The notes below the pieces were generated by a model. The model made no database searches. It had not been told where the DNA came from and saw nothing but the letters and a program-made list of their open reading frames with translations. A stretch of 64,000 nucleotides of DNA from Lunularia cruciata (Eukaryota > Streptophyta > Marchantiopsida > Lunulariales > Lunulariaceae), in NCBI GenBank assembly GCA_948567375.1, contig OX419757.1, forward strand, positions 40,920,001-40,984,000, given 5' to 3'. Of the stretch, positions 34,138-44,772 are shown in pieces (positions within the stretch are counted from its first letter, which is position 1; each line of letters opens with the position of its first letter). The position numbers were made by a program, and so were the translations under genes.

Positions 34138-35983
34138 CATACGACATAGTACCTCTCCGTGGGGAGCACCGGTACTATTTGTTCCAAAGAAGGATGGAGG
34201 ACTTCGTTTCTGTATTGATTACCGTGGGCTCAATAAGCAAACCGTGAAGAATGCATATCCCTTGCCTCGGATCGATGACCTGCTTGATCAACTAAGTGGA
34301 GCATGCTACTTTTCCAAGCTGGATCTTCGTAGTGGCTATTGGCAAATTCCTATTGAAGGAGAGGACGTGCAAAAGACTACTTTTCGCACAAGGTATGGAC
34401 ATTTTGAGTAGAGAGTTCTACCTTTCGGACTCACTAATGCTCCAGCAGTCTTCATGGATCAGATGCATCGAGTGTTGGAAGGACTATTGGATCGGTCCGT
34501 GGTGGTGTTCTTAGATGATATCTTAATCTATAGCAGGACAGAGGCAGAACATGTGAATCATGTGCGAGAAGTCCTAAGACGACTACGACAGTGGAAATTT
34601 TACTGCAAGAAGTCAAAGTGTGCTTTTTGGCAGAAGGAGGTTACCTTCTTGGGTCATAAGATCTCATCAGAGGGGATCAAGATGGAAGAAGAGAAGATCA
34701 AGGCCATTACTGATTGGCCTACCCCGAAGGATGCTACAGAAGTACAAGCATTCAATGGACTGGCCAGTTTTTACCGACGGTTCATCCACTATTATGCTCA
34801 CGTGGTTGCACCATTGACTGACCTCTTGGGAAAGAACTCGAGCTTCCAATGGACCACCAAGCATGAAGAAGCATTCCAGAAGTTAAAGCATATGGTGTCT
34901 TCAAGACCTATTCTTCAACCATATGATCCTCAACTACCTTGTGTGGTTGATTTTGATGCTTCTAACTTTGCAATTGGAGCTGTGTTGCAACAAGAATTTC
35001 CAGATGGACTACATCCGATTGCCTTTGTGTCTTGCCGACTAAATACAGCGGAAAGAAATTACTCTGCTCGAGATTGGGAACAACTTGCAATGGTATATGC
35101 CACCAAGGTATGGAGGCAGTATCTCTTGGGGAAACAAGTGATCATGCGAACTGATCACAAGCCATTGTTGCAGACCTTACACTTGGAGCACATGAAGAGC
35201 CGTGTCGTGCGTATATACATCGCTACACAACATACATCGCTGTCAACATCATACACTATAAAAGCACAACTCACACATAAGTCATACATAGACTCTAAAG
35301 TGCCACACTGATGTAATCAGATTGCTTAACATTCTCAACTCAACTCAACTCAGATCAGTACTTGATCTGTCACTCTATAAACTGCCAACAACTGGGCACT
35401 GATTACAGTCAAGCCACACCCACTCAAGCATAGAGAATCCAGGTGACGCTCGCCGGCCTCTGTCCACCATAGCCAGGAACTCGAAGGCTCAACATCAGAG
35501 AAGTGAGCTCTCTGGAGCTCACTTCGAAACTATACCTCCTGGACTCGAGCTAGCCCTAAAACCCTAACGGTCCCGCTGACGGCACACTCGATGGTGCAAA
35601 CGGTGCAAAGTAACGGTGGGCCCCACCGTGAAGTCAGTACCCCGAACACAAAATCTAACCGTCAGAAAGTAGTCCCTGAGAAACAGCTAGAATAACTCTA
35701 ACTACCATCACTGGAACTCCAGTGTTTGAGCATCTAGATGCGGAACTACAAATGGCGTGACAGCCGGCATCATCGATGGGAAGAGCAACTCCAATTGTTT
35801 GACATCAAACTTGAGTACAAACCAGGTCGGTTCCATGTCATTCCCGATGCTCAAGCTCTATCACAACGACCTGATTTGAAGGATCTTCCTTTTATCACGG
35901 CGGCAATTACAATGGTGTCCATTGACCCTAAGGTCCACAATGAGTTTCAATCAGCTCTACGACAAGATCCCTTCTTCCAAATG
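34138..35983 (+). pseudogene. A reverse transcriptase and RNase H, interrupted
   Basis: After the frameshift the RT reads [24 protein letters not shown], then a TAG at about 34409 replacing the Trp of the GHFEW motif, then VLPFGLTNAPAVF and the catalytic VVFLDDILIYS (about 34505). The thumb (CAFWQKEVTFLGH) and RNase H (VVDFDASNFAIGAVLQQE, TDHKPLLQTL) follow. The 560-bp B-LTR unit splits the protein after HMKS at 35202. It resumes with RHHRWEEQLQLFDIKLEYK at 35767 and ends in DPFFQMV, where solo LTR C cuts in. Confidence 0.9.
35203..35762 (-). repeat. 560-bp B-LTR unit in permuted order, TSD GCCG
   Basis: Termini TGTCGTGCG...GGCGTGACA are a short imperfect inverted repeat of TG...CA type. GCCG flanks both sides (35199-35202, 35763-35766), and removing the unit restores the A reading frame. 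On the minus strand it reads LTR body (TGTCACGCC ... GATTACATCAG), then LTR head (TGTGGCACTTTAGAG ... GCACGACA). The head begins at 35307, so the order is opposite to the element ending at 2398. Confidence 0.75.
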
Positions 35984-35987
35984 GTAC

Positions 35988-36679
35988 TGTGAGCCGGCCT
36001 GTCTCTCACTCAGGATGAACCTCTGATGGCTATTATGGTAGCGCACCATGGACTAAGAAGGCAAGGAACCCCAACTCCATCATACTCCTCCAAGGCTAAC
36101 ACTCCAAGACTCAAGACATTGCTCACTAGAGAACTCAATGAGAGAGAGATAGTTGCAAATGAAAGGATGATGAGTACCTCCTCACTCCTTGTTTATATAC
36201 TTGTGAAATAGTTACGTACCAAAGTTACTAATTACCGTAGTAACTCAAGTTACTAGACTAAAAGTCAAGTAAAGTCAAAAAGTAGAAAGGAATATCCATT
36301 CACATGGGCATATTCCCCTAAGCATGTGATCTTATCTTGACCCAACCACTAAAGCAAGGATTCCTTCACATGGGCTATCCTTGGACTAAAGAAGAATCCA
36401 AAACAAAAAGGCTTGCGGGCCCAAGAGTTCTCAACTCTTTCCCCAAAGCCAAACACCTAGGAATAATACCAAGTCAACACACTAAAATCCAAAATAGTGG
36501 TGCTCATCTTTTCTACTTCCTCTAAAGTAAGGTCCCATCTATCTTAGCTATGACTAACTTTAGCTAACCATGACTAATATAGAACCATCCTTTATCTCTA
36601 TATAAATAATATCTCTTAAGTACTTGTAATACCAAGCTAAATATCACAATACCACACACATGCACAAATGGGTGTTACA
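35988..36679 (+). repeat. Solo LTR 'C', 692 bp, TSD GTAC
   Basis: TGTGAGCCGG...GGTGTTACA, flanked by GTAC (35984-35987, 36680-36683). A TATA-like CTATATAAATAA near 36.6 kb lies close to its 3' end. Comparing A with A2 shows the unit interrupts the linker before integrase. An inverted 691-bp copy is at 44082-44772. ORFs inside it are not element proteins. Confidence 0.87.
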
Positions 36680-36683
36680 GTAC

Positions 36684-38164
36684 ACGGTGGTCTGACAGCA
36701 TGCGACAAGGAGTACAACACCTTCTCCTTCAAGGAAGGCCTTTTATTCCATGCAGACCAGATCTATGTTCCAGCCAAAGGTGATATTCGACTAGTGCGCC
36801 TTCAAGAAGCCCATGATTTACCAATAGTTGGTCACATGGGAGTGGACAAGACCTTGGGCACCCTCCAACGCCAATGGTGGTGGCCCAACATGACACGAGA
36901 TGTTCAAGACTTTGTCCGATCATGTGAGAGTTGCCAACGCCAATGGTGGTGGCCCAACATGACACGAGATGTTCGAGACTTTGTCCGATCATGTGAGAGT
37001 TGCCAACGGAACAAGGCTAGCAACCAGAAGCCGAGTGGACTCCTTCAACCACTCGCCATTCCATCCTCTCGTTGGGAGCATGTGAGCTTGGATCTCATCA
37101 CATCCTTGCCAAAGACAAAACAAGGACACACCGCAATTGTGGTGTTTGTGGATAAGCTTAGTAAGCAAATCCACTTGGCACCAACCTGTGATACATTGGA
37201 TGCTCCAACCTTAGCGCAAATCTACTTCGACAATGTCTTCAAGCATCATGGGATGCCACGTGTACTCATCTCCGACCGTGATCCTCGATTTACCGGGAAG
37301 TTTTGGCAAGCACTCTTCCAGATACTCGGCACCAAGCTTGCTTTGTCCACGGCCTATCATCCTCAAACTGATGGACAAACCAAACGCGCCAATCGTACAT
37401 TGGAGGATATGTTGCGGGCCTTTGTCAATGTCCACCATACCAACTGGGATGAATGTCTTGCAGCTGTAGAATTTGCCTACAACAATTCCAAACAGGCAAG
37501 CACTGGATTTTCTCCCTTCTTTCTCAATTTTGGCCAAGATCCGCTTGTTCCAGATTCCCTTCTTGCTCCCCCTCCCTCTCACGTTCCTCATACTTCTACA
37601 TTCTTGACCATTATATCCCAATCTCTCCAACAAGCCAAATCTCACCTCCTTGTTGCTCAAAATCGCCAAAAACAATATGCAGACCATCATCGTCGTGATC
37701 TCACCTTTGAAGTTGGTGATAAAGTCATGCTATCCTCTAGTAACCTCCCTCTCCCACTTGATACCCAAGTTTGTAAACTTGCTCCTAATTGGATAGGACC
37801 CTTTGATATCACCCACATTATCTCTCCTGTTGCTTATCGTCTTGCCTTACCTTGTCACATGCGTATCCATCCTGTCTTTCACGTTTCCAAGTTGAAACCC
37901 TTTGTTCCTAACCCTTCTTCCTTTTCCTCTCGAGTCCAACCTCCCCCTCTTCCTATCCCTATCAATGATCATGAGGAGTACGAAGTTGATCGTATCCTTG
38001 CGCGTCGCCATATTCAACGAGGCCGTCGCCAACACACGGAGTACAAGGTCCTTTGGAAAGGGTATCCCCTTCATGATGCCACATGGGAACCTCTTTCTCA
38101 CCTCCAGAATGCACAGATGGCCATCCAGGAATTCGAAGCTTCACTGGCAACGAGGACGTCACCA
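36684..38164 (+). CDS. A integrase with chromodomain
   Basis: A long open frame: about 520 codons from ATG 36668, whose first codons come from LTR C, ending at 38248 within the 3' LTR. H2C2 zinc region: HDLPIVGHMGVDKT ... CESCQ, with a 69-bp tandem duplication that adds a second WWWPNM...CESC block. Core: LDLITSLPKT (D), LISDRDPRF (D), and DGQTKRANRTLED, where the D-x35-E glutamate position is Lys (codon 37382-37384). C-terminal chromodomain YEVDRILARR ... EYKVLWKGYPLHDATWEP. In intact relatives it integrates element DNA into chosen chromatin; here the Lys and the duplicated zinc finger argue against activity. No frameshift over 1.5 kb fits its young age. Confidence 0.9.
36866..37003 (+). repeat. 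69-bp tandem duplication in integrase zinc finger
   Basis: A 69-bp unit beginning CAACGCCAATGGTGGTGGCC occurs at 36866 and 36935, differing by about one base (GTTCAAGAC against GTTCGAGAC). It keeps frame and duplicates 23 residues including the CxxC pair. A2 and D do not have it. Confidence 0.92.
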
Positions 38165-38170
38165 ACTAGC

Positions 38171-38182
38171 GGCGGGGGAATA
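38171..38182 (+). promoter_or_regulatory. A element polypurine tract
   Basis: GGCGGGGGAATA immediately before the 3' LTR. Confidence 0.85.
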
Positions 38183-38591
38183 TGTAACAATATGGAGTTT
38201 AGTGACAAAGTTAATCGGGCTTACGAAGTAGAGAATAAGACAAAATAGCCTAGAATATTCTAGAAGCATCTAAGAAGCTTCTTAGGAAGCTTCCCAACTA
38301 GTTAACTTGTGCCCTAAGCAGGTAGCTTCTAGAAGCTTCTAACTAGCTTAGCTTGCACGCCAAGTAGGTGGCTTCTAGAAGGAAGCTTCTTGAGAAGCTT
38401 CCTAGTTAACTTGGCTTGCACTCCAAGACAACGGCTCAAGGAAGCTTCTTGAGAAGCTTCAAGGGTCTTGTATGCTACCTATAAATACCAAGGCCAAAGC
38501 TCATGCTAGGCATTCGGAGTTTTCCCTCATTCAAGTGTCCCAATGTGAATTTCCATTCTCCTATTTCTCTCCTCGGTTTCGGTCTTTTACA
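38183..38591 (+). repeat. A element 3' LTR
   Basis: 409 bp. It lacks 14 bp of the palindromic U3 array present in the 5' LTR. The remaining differences I noted are all G-to-A or C-to-T relative to the 5' LTR. It is followed by TSD GGTTC. Confidence 0.93.
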
Positions 38592-38596
38592 GGTTC

Positions 38597-40160
38597 TATG
38601 TCATCCTTAATGCCCTATCACTACAATCTAATTTGAAAATTCCTCCTCTCATCATGGTGATAATTATGACATTATCAATTGACTAAAGGTCCAACTCAAG
38701 TTTAGAATTGCCTTACAATAAGACCCATTCTTTTAGATGGTACAAGGTTATCTTGCAACACATGAAAAGGAATACAACACCTTTTCCTTCAAGGAAAGCC
38801 TTCTATTTTACGAGAATTGGATCTATGTTCCACCCAAGGATGATCTACAACTTTTGCATCTTCAAGAAGCCCATTTTTACCAATCACTGGTCACATGGGG
38901 TAGACAAGACCTAAGGTATCCTATAATGCCAATAGTGGTGGCCAAACATTGCACAAGAGGTTCAAGAATTTGTCCAATCTTGTGAGAGCTACCAATGCAA
39001 TAAGGCTAGTAACTAGAAACTAAGTAGACTTCTTCAACCACTTCCCATCCCATCTACTTGGATGGGAACATGTGAGCTTAGATCTCATCACATCTTTGCC
39101 CAAACAAAAGCAATATCACATAACAATTGTGGTGTTTGTTGATAAGCTTAGTAAAAAAATCCATTTGGCACTAAATTTTGATATAGTAGATGCTCCAACA
39201 TTGGCCTAGACCTACTATGACAATGTCTTCAAGCATCATGGGATGCCTTGTGTACTCATCTCCGACCATGATTCTTGATTTAATGGCAAATTTTGGCAAG
39301 CATTCTTCCAACTACTCAACGCTAAGCTTGCTTTATCCAGGTCCTATCATCCTCAAATTGATGGACAAACCAAAATGTGCAAATTGCAACTTGAAGGATA
39401 TGTTTTATGCCTTATCAACTTTCATTATACCAATTGGGATGAATGTCTTGGACCTATTGAGTTTGCCTATAATAACTCCAAGTAGACAAGCATAAGATTC
39501 TTTCCTTTTGTTCTTAATTTTGGCCAAGACTCACTTGTCTAGATTCCCTTCTTTCCCCTCTTCCATCTCATGTCCCTCATACTTCCACCTTCTTGACCAT
39601 AATAACCCAATCCCTATAACAAGCCAAATCTCATCTCCTTGTTGCTCAAATTGCCAAAAATAATGCGGACCAACATTGTCATGATCTCACCTTTCAACTT
39701 GGTGATAAGGTCATATTTTGTTCTAGTAACCTATCCTTCCCACTTGATACTCAAGTTTGTAAACTTGCTCCTAATTAGATATGTCTATTTGATGTCACCT
39801 AAATTATTTCTTTTGTTGCTTATCAACTTGCCTTACCTTGTTATATGCAAATCCACCTTGTCTTTCATGTTTCTAAGTTGAAACCCTTTGTTTCTAACAC
39901 CTCTTCATTTTCCTCTTGTATCCAACCTCCTCTTCTTCCTATCCTTATCAAAAATCATGAGGAGTATGAAGTTGATTGTACCCTTGCACGTCACCACATT
40001 CAACATGACCGCCAATAACATACTAAGTATACAATCCTTTGGAAAGGGTATCTTCTTCATGATGCCACTTGGGAGCCTCTTTCTCATCTCCACAATGCAC
40101 AAAAAACCATCTAGGAGTTTGAAGCTTCCATGGTGATGAAGGTGTTACCAACTAGTGGTG
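38597..40160 (+). pseudogene. A2 integrase and chromodomain
   Basis: This continues A2 after the A insertion. Decayed blocks match A integrase: EYNTFSFKESLLFY, HLQEAH, then LDGQTK-like DGQTKMC at 39.36 kb (again Lys at the catalytic Glu position), and a chromodomain trace EEYEVDCTLARHH with WKGYLLHDATWEP at 39.96-40.08 kb. Stops and frameshifts throughout. Confidence 0.8.
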
Positions 40161-40668
40161 TGGGAACAATATGGAGTTTATAGATGAGTTATTTGAGACT
40201 AACAAAGTAGAAAATAGGCCAAATTAGCCAAGAATTATAAGAATAATTTGGAAGCATCTAGAAAGCTACTTGGTACATTTCAAGTATCCAATAATGTGCA
40301 TGGAAAGCGGTGACTTCTAGGAGGAAGCTTCTTGGGAAGTTTCTTGACTAGCTTAGCTTGCATGCCAAGTAGATGGCTTCTAGAAAGAAGCTTCTTGGGA
40401 AGCTTCCCAACTAGCTTAGCTTGCCTACATAGTAGGTGGATTCTAGAAGGAAGCTTCTCAAGAAGTTTCCCTATTAGCTTGGCTTGCACTCTAAGAAGAT
40501 GGCTTTTAGGAAGCTTCTTGAGAAGCTTCTTAAGAGCTTTGTTTATTCTATATAAATACCAAAGCCAAAGCTCATATTATGCATTTGGAGTTTTCCTCAT
40601 TCAAGATTCCCAATGTGATATTTCACTCTAATCTTCTACTCTCTTATTTCTTTCCTTTGTCTTTTAAA
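40161..40668 (+). repeat. A2 element 3' LTR
   Basis: It begins at about ACAATATGGAGTTTATAGATG (first bases eroded) and ends CTTTTAAA. It contains the same ~60-bp GCCAAGTAG/GGAAGCTTC repeats as the 5' LTR. Confidence 0.75.
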
Positions 40669-41160
40669 AAAGGGATCTAATCACAAGAAATCAAAATAAT
40701 AATACTCCATCTTACAAATCAAAACCAAATTGACTCTACCACCATTTGACATTTGACATTTGACATATTAGAAATGTCTATCTACTCTTATAGTACTAGG
40801 ATCACCAAGGATGGGATCAAATTCCCTCTTCTAGCCAAAGCTACATGAGTATATGTATCAAGCTACAAGTGACTAGGACAATAAGTGGAGGTGGACCAAT
40901 TGGCTAGGGCACTAATCTAAGAACTAGATATTTGGGGTTCAAACCTTATTATGCATAATAATAAAGGGTGGGTAGATTTTCCAAACTACTACCAAAAACT
41001 CAACTAAACTAGCTACCCTCAGTCCAATAAGCTAGCTTGATGGCCCTTCTAGGCCTTCATGGCCTCTCTAGTCCACAACCCTATGTCCCAAAGCCTTGAC
41101 TCAAATCACATTCAACTCAAAGGATCAGAAACCAATCCTCAACTCAATGGTCTACCAACA
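40669..41160 (-). repeat. B-family leader fragment, reverse
   Basis: It matches 473-870 of the window in the same plus-strand direction (ATCACAAGAAATC..., CACCATTTGACATTTGACAT, GATCACCAAGGATGGGATCAAA). It is therefore leader of a reversed B element. Its left end is cut by A2. Confidence 0.75.
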
Positions 41161-41164
41161 ATGT

Positions 41165-41385
41165 GCAGTCTAAGTAGTCTCTAAGCAACAACTAATATAA
41201 CTCTGATTGCTTAAACTAGCAATCCAACATCTAAGCAAGTCTCTAAGCAAAAGCTAATATAACTCTCATTGCCTAAACTATCAATCTAACATTTGAGCAA
41301 TCCAACATCTAAGCAAGTCTCTAAGCAACAACTAATATAACTCTCATTGCTTAAACTATTACTGAAACATTTGTGCAAACAAATG
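41165..41385. repeat. Tandem repeat derived from B LTR, 3 units
   Basis: Units of about 62, 78 and 62 bp each start GTCTCTAAGCAA and contain CTAATATAACTCT and AACATCTAAGC or a variant. The unit resembles the B LTR segment near 1770-1860 (GTAGTCTCTGAGAAACTGCTAG...), so an LTR end has been amplified in place. Confidence 0.75.
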
Positions 41386-41389
41386 ATGT

Positions 41390-44081
41390 GACAATGTAAA
41401 CATTAGAGTGATTTTTCTTGTCAAAAGAGATTTGGGAAGAATCTTCAAATCAGTTTTTCATGATAGTGCATTGAGGATGACATGGAAATTTCTAGGTTTG
41501 TACTCAAGCTTGATATCAAAAAATTGTAGTTTTTCTTCCCATCAATGATACCAACTTTTTATGCGCTCCAAATATAAGGTCTACAACAAGGTTTTATGAT
41601 TGGTACACATGATCACTTGTTTCTCCAAGAGATAATATCTCTATAACTTTCTTGCATATACCATTGCAAGTTTTTATTGATCTCAAGCAAAATAATTACT
41701 TTTTATTACATTTTATCATCAAGTTATAAAGGCAATAGAATGAAATCCATTTGGAAATTCTTGTTACAACATAACATCAATTGTAACATTAGAAGTATCA
41801 AAATTTACCACACAAAATAATTAATGTCCATATGGTTGGAGAATGGATTGTGAAGATACCATATCCTTATTTCTTATATGCTTCTTCTTTGCTTGGTAGT
41901 CCACTCAAAGCTTGTTGTATTTCCCAAGAGACTAGACAATGGTGTAGTCACATGAGCAAAATATAAAATCAACCATTGGTAAAAACTCACCAAGCCATTT
42001 AATCCCCAAATGCCAATTGGTAATGGCATTGATTTTCTCCTCTTCTATCTTGATCCATTCCACTTAAACCGTGTGGCTCTAAAATGTGACTTGCTTTTGC
42101 TAGAAGGTACACTTGGACTTCTTGTAGTAGAATTTCCATTGTTGTAGTTCTCTTAAGATTTCTCATATGGCTTCTTTTGTTCAATCTTCATCTTAATGTA
42201 ACTTAGAAGATCATCCAAGAACACTATCATATATTAATCCAATATCAATTCTAACACTTGATGTATTTGATCCATGAAATCTATTGGGGTATCAATGAGG
42301 CCAAAGGGTAAAAATCTCCATTCAAAATGCTCATATCTTGTATAAAGAGCAATATTTCACACATCTTTTCCATCAATTAGAATTTTCCAAAGCCACTTAG
42401 AAGATCTAATTTTGAAAAATATTGTGCTCTACTTAATTGATCCAACAAGTCATCAATTTGAAGCAAGAGATATGCATTCTTCATAGTTTTTTTTATTAAG
42501 ACCATGATAATCAATACAAAATCAAAGCACTTTAGCCTTCTTGTGTAAAAATAGTACTAGAGCTCCCTAAGCGGATATATTATGTCAAATGAAATTCTTC
42601 TCCAACAACTTGGTCAATATTATTCAAAGTTCTTCTAACTTATTTGGTGAGAGCCAATAGATTTATCTTCTCATTAGATTGCTACTTAGAAATAGCTTGA
42701 TCTTGAATGGCACACCTAGATCAAAGGATAATTCATTTGGAAAATCATCCAGAAACACATTTGTAAACTCTTGAACTATTTGATCAACCATTACTTTTTG
42801 AAATTTTTTATCGTAATCAGGTTCTCTTTGCACAATAGGTTTGATCTATATAACAAAAATAGCAATATTTTCTTCCAAAGCTTGCTCTATAGTTGCTATA
42901 TTTACAAAATTCTAATCTTAGGATTGATAACTCTTAGGTATCTTTTTCAAAGGTACAAAACAACCTAATCAATAATCCTTATCTTGGGTTTGTATATGAA
43001 TATGTCATCAGACCTAATCAAATTGAACCCAATGATGTTGAAGCACAAGAAGACCTAGAATAAATCAATAATTCTTTCCTTGTTTTTGTATTTGAATTTT
43101 TCATCAAACCTTATGAAATTCAAGGAAAAGAAGAACTAGAATGATATTATAGTGTAAGGAAGCTACTACAAATCTCATACACCATATACTCCTTTCTAAT
43201 CTTGAATGTGATATTATGTGAGGTACAAAATATATAACTCTTGTACCATCTATTATCATCAATTTGTTACTTAAAACCAACTTGATAAGAATGTTTAATT
43301 TCTTTGCTAATTGTATGGATATGCAACTCTTAAAACTCTCAAAATCAACCAAAAACCCTAAAACCATGATTAAATAGCATATCTTGCAAGTGAATCAAAT
43401 TGGCATAGGTCAAGCCTTCAATCTTATTAAAAATAATTTGATTCCTTGTAATGGATTGATATCTTCTATTGAGACTCTTTGTTTCCTTGATCTTTATGCT
43501 CTAAGAATTCCATTTGGGCAATTGGTCAAGGTTATCCAATCCTACTTGGATATTCACTAATGCAATAGCCAATTTAGCAACAATAAAAGCAACCACCATT
43601 TTGTCATAATTTTTCTTCATCTACCATACCAAGGCATATTGGTTAGATGGTATCAATTTCCATTAGTGCTGGTTCTCTGCCCATGTATGGTGTGTTTGTA
43701 TATTTTATGAAGCTATAGATCAAGACCAAGTTTTGGTAACCAAGGAATCAAAGCCCTCAACCAACTACGTGGTTGCTTCCAAATGTTTGGGCTCATGTAT
43801 GGTTACTTCCAATTTGGGGTGTGATTTTGTCTTCCAATATCTCTAGAATCTACATTATTTTGGTTGAGAATTGAGTGATGTAGTCACCTATCTACTTCTT
43901 TTATGCCAATCTATCTTGTGTAGTTTACATAATATTCAACACTTGGAGTATCCCAATCATTGCACTTTTGAATTATTCTTATATCAATATTGGAACAACA
44001 AGTCACCACTAGGCTTACTCTATATAGAATTGCAACCATAGTTTTGATACTCCATCTAATTGGCTGAAAACCAAGAGGATC
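41390..44081 (-). pseudogene. A-like gypsy remnant: RNase H to gag
   Basis: Reading the minus strand from 44.08 kb to 41.4 kb: gag traces interrupted at 44082 by LTR C, protease in 43367-43104 (ISIQLAKKLNILIKLV, then MRFVVASLHYNIIL, matching A's MRFVVAPLHYDIIL), RT between about 42.8 and 42.2 kb, and RNase H end plus the HRWEEKLQFFDIKLEYK block near 41.5 kb. All frames are broken. LTRs were not recognised. Confidence 0.72.
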
Positions 44082-44772
44082 TATAATACCCATTTGTGCA
44101 TGTGTGTGGTATTATGATATTTAGCTTAGTATTACAAGTACTTGAGAGATATTATTTATATAGAGATAAAGGATGGTTCTACATTAGTCATGATTAGCTA
44201 AATTTAGTCATAGCAAAGATAGAGGGGAATTTACTTTAGAGGAAGTGGAAAAGATAAGCACCATTATTTTGGATTCTAGTGTGTTGACTTGGTATTATTC
44301 CTAGGTGTTTGGCTTTAAGGAAAGAGTTGAGAACTCTTGGGCCCGCAAACCTTTTTGTTTTGGATTCTTTTGTAGTCCAAGGATAGCCCATGTGAATGAA
44401 TCCTTGACTTAGTGGTTAGGTCAAGATAAGATCATATGCTTAGTGGAATATGCCGTGTGGATGGATATTCCTTTATACTTTTAGACCTTACTTGACTTTT
44501 AGCCTAGTAACTTGAGTTACTCCAGCAATTAGTAACTTTGGTGTGGAACTATTTCACAAGTATATAAACAAGGGGTGAGGAGGTACTCATCATCCTTTCA
44601 TTTGCAACTATCTCTCTCTCATTGAGTTCTCTAGTGAGCAATTTCTTGAGTCTTGGAGTGTTAGCCTTGGAGGAGTATGATGGAGTTGGGGTTCTTTGCC
44701 TTCTTAGTCCATGGTGCGCTACCATAATAGCCATCAGAGGTTCATCTTGAGTGAGAGACAAGCCGGCTAACA
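44082..44772 (-). repeat. Solo LTR 'C', inverted copy, 691 bp
   Basis: It aligns end to end with 35988-36679 in reverse. GATC flanks both ends (44078-44081, 44773-44776). The left flank is gag of the A-like remnant. The right flank does not continue that gag, so a further rearrangement lies just outside. Terminal bases have decayed (TATAATACC for TGTAACACC). Confidence 0.82.

Larger units (their letters stand above)
31629..38591 (+). mobile_element. Young Ty3/gypsy chromovirus 'A'
   Basis: Two nearly identical LTRs (423 and 409 bp, about five substitutions plus one 14-bp indel), perfect TSD GGTTC, canonical methionine-tRNA primer site, gag, protease, RT, RNase H, integrase, chromodomain and polypurine tract. 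It inserted into its own older relative A2. Later it received a 560-bp B-LTR unit (35203-35762) in RNase H and solo LTR C (35988-36679) just before integrase. Nonsense codons in gag and RT and a frameshift before RT make it non-autonomous. Confidence 0.93.
28022..40668 (+). mobile_element. Old A2 chromovirus, split by element A
   Basis: Homologous to A along its length: LTR, gag, protease, RT, RNase H up to 31628, then integrase, chromodomain and 3' LTR from 38597 to 40668. The two halves join exactly at the GGTTC target duplication of A, in the post-RNase H region (IKLEYK...). It carries dozens of stops and indels, so it is far older than A. No target duplication of A2 itself was found. Confidence 0.88.

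Noticed and set aside
41165-41385. CRISPR-like array
   Set aside because: Three unequal 62-78-bp units without regular spacers, derived from a plant LTR.
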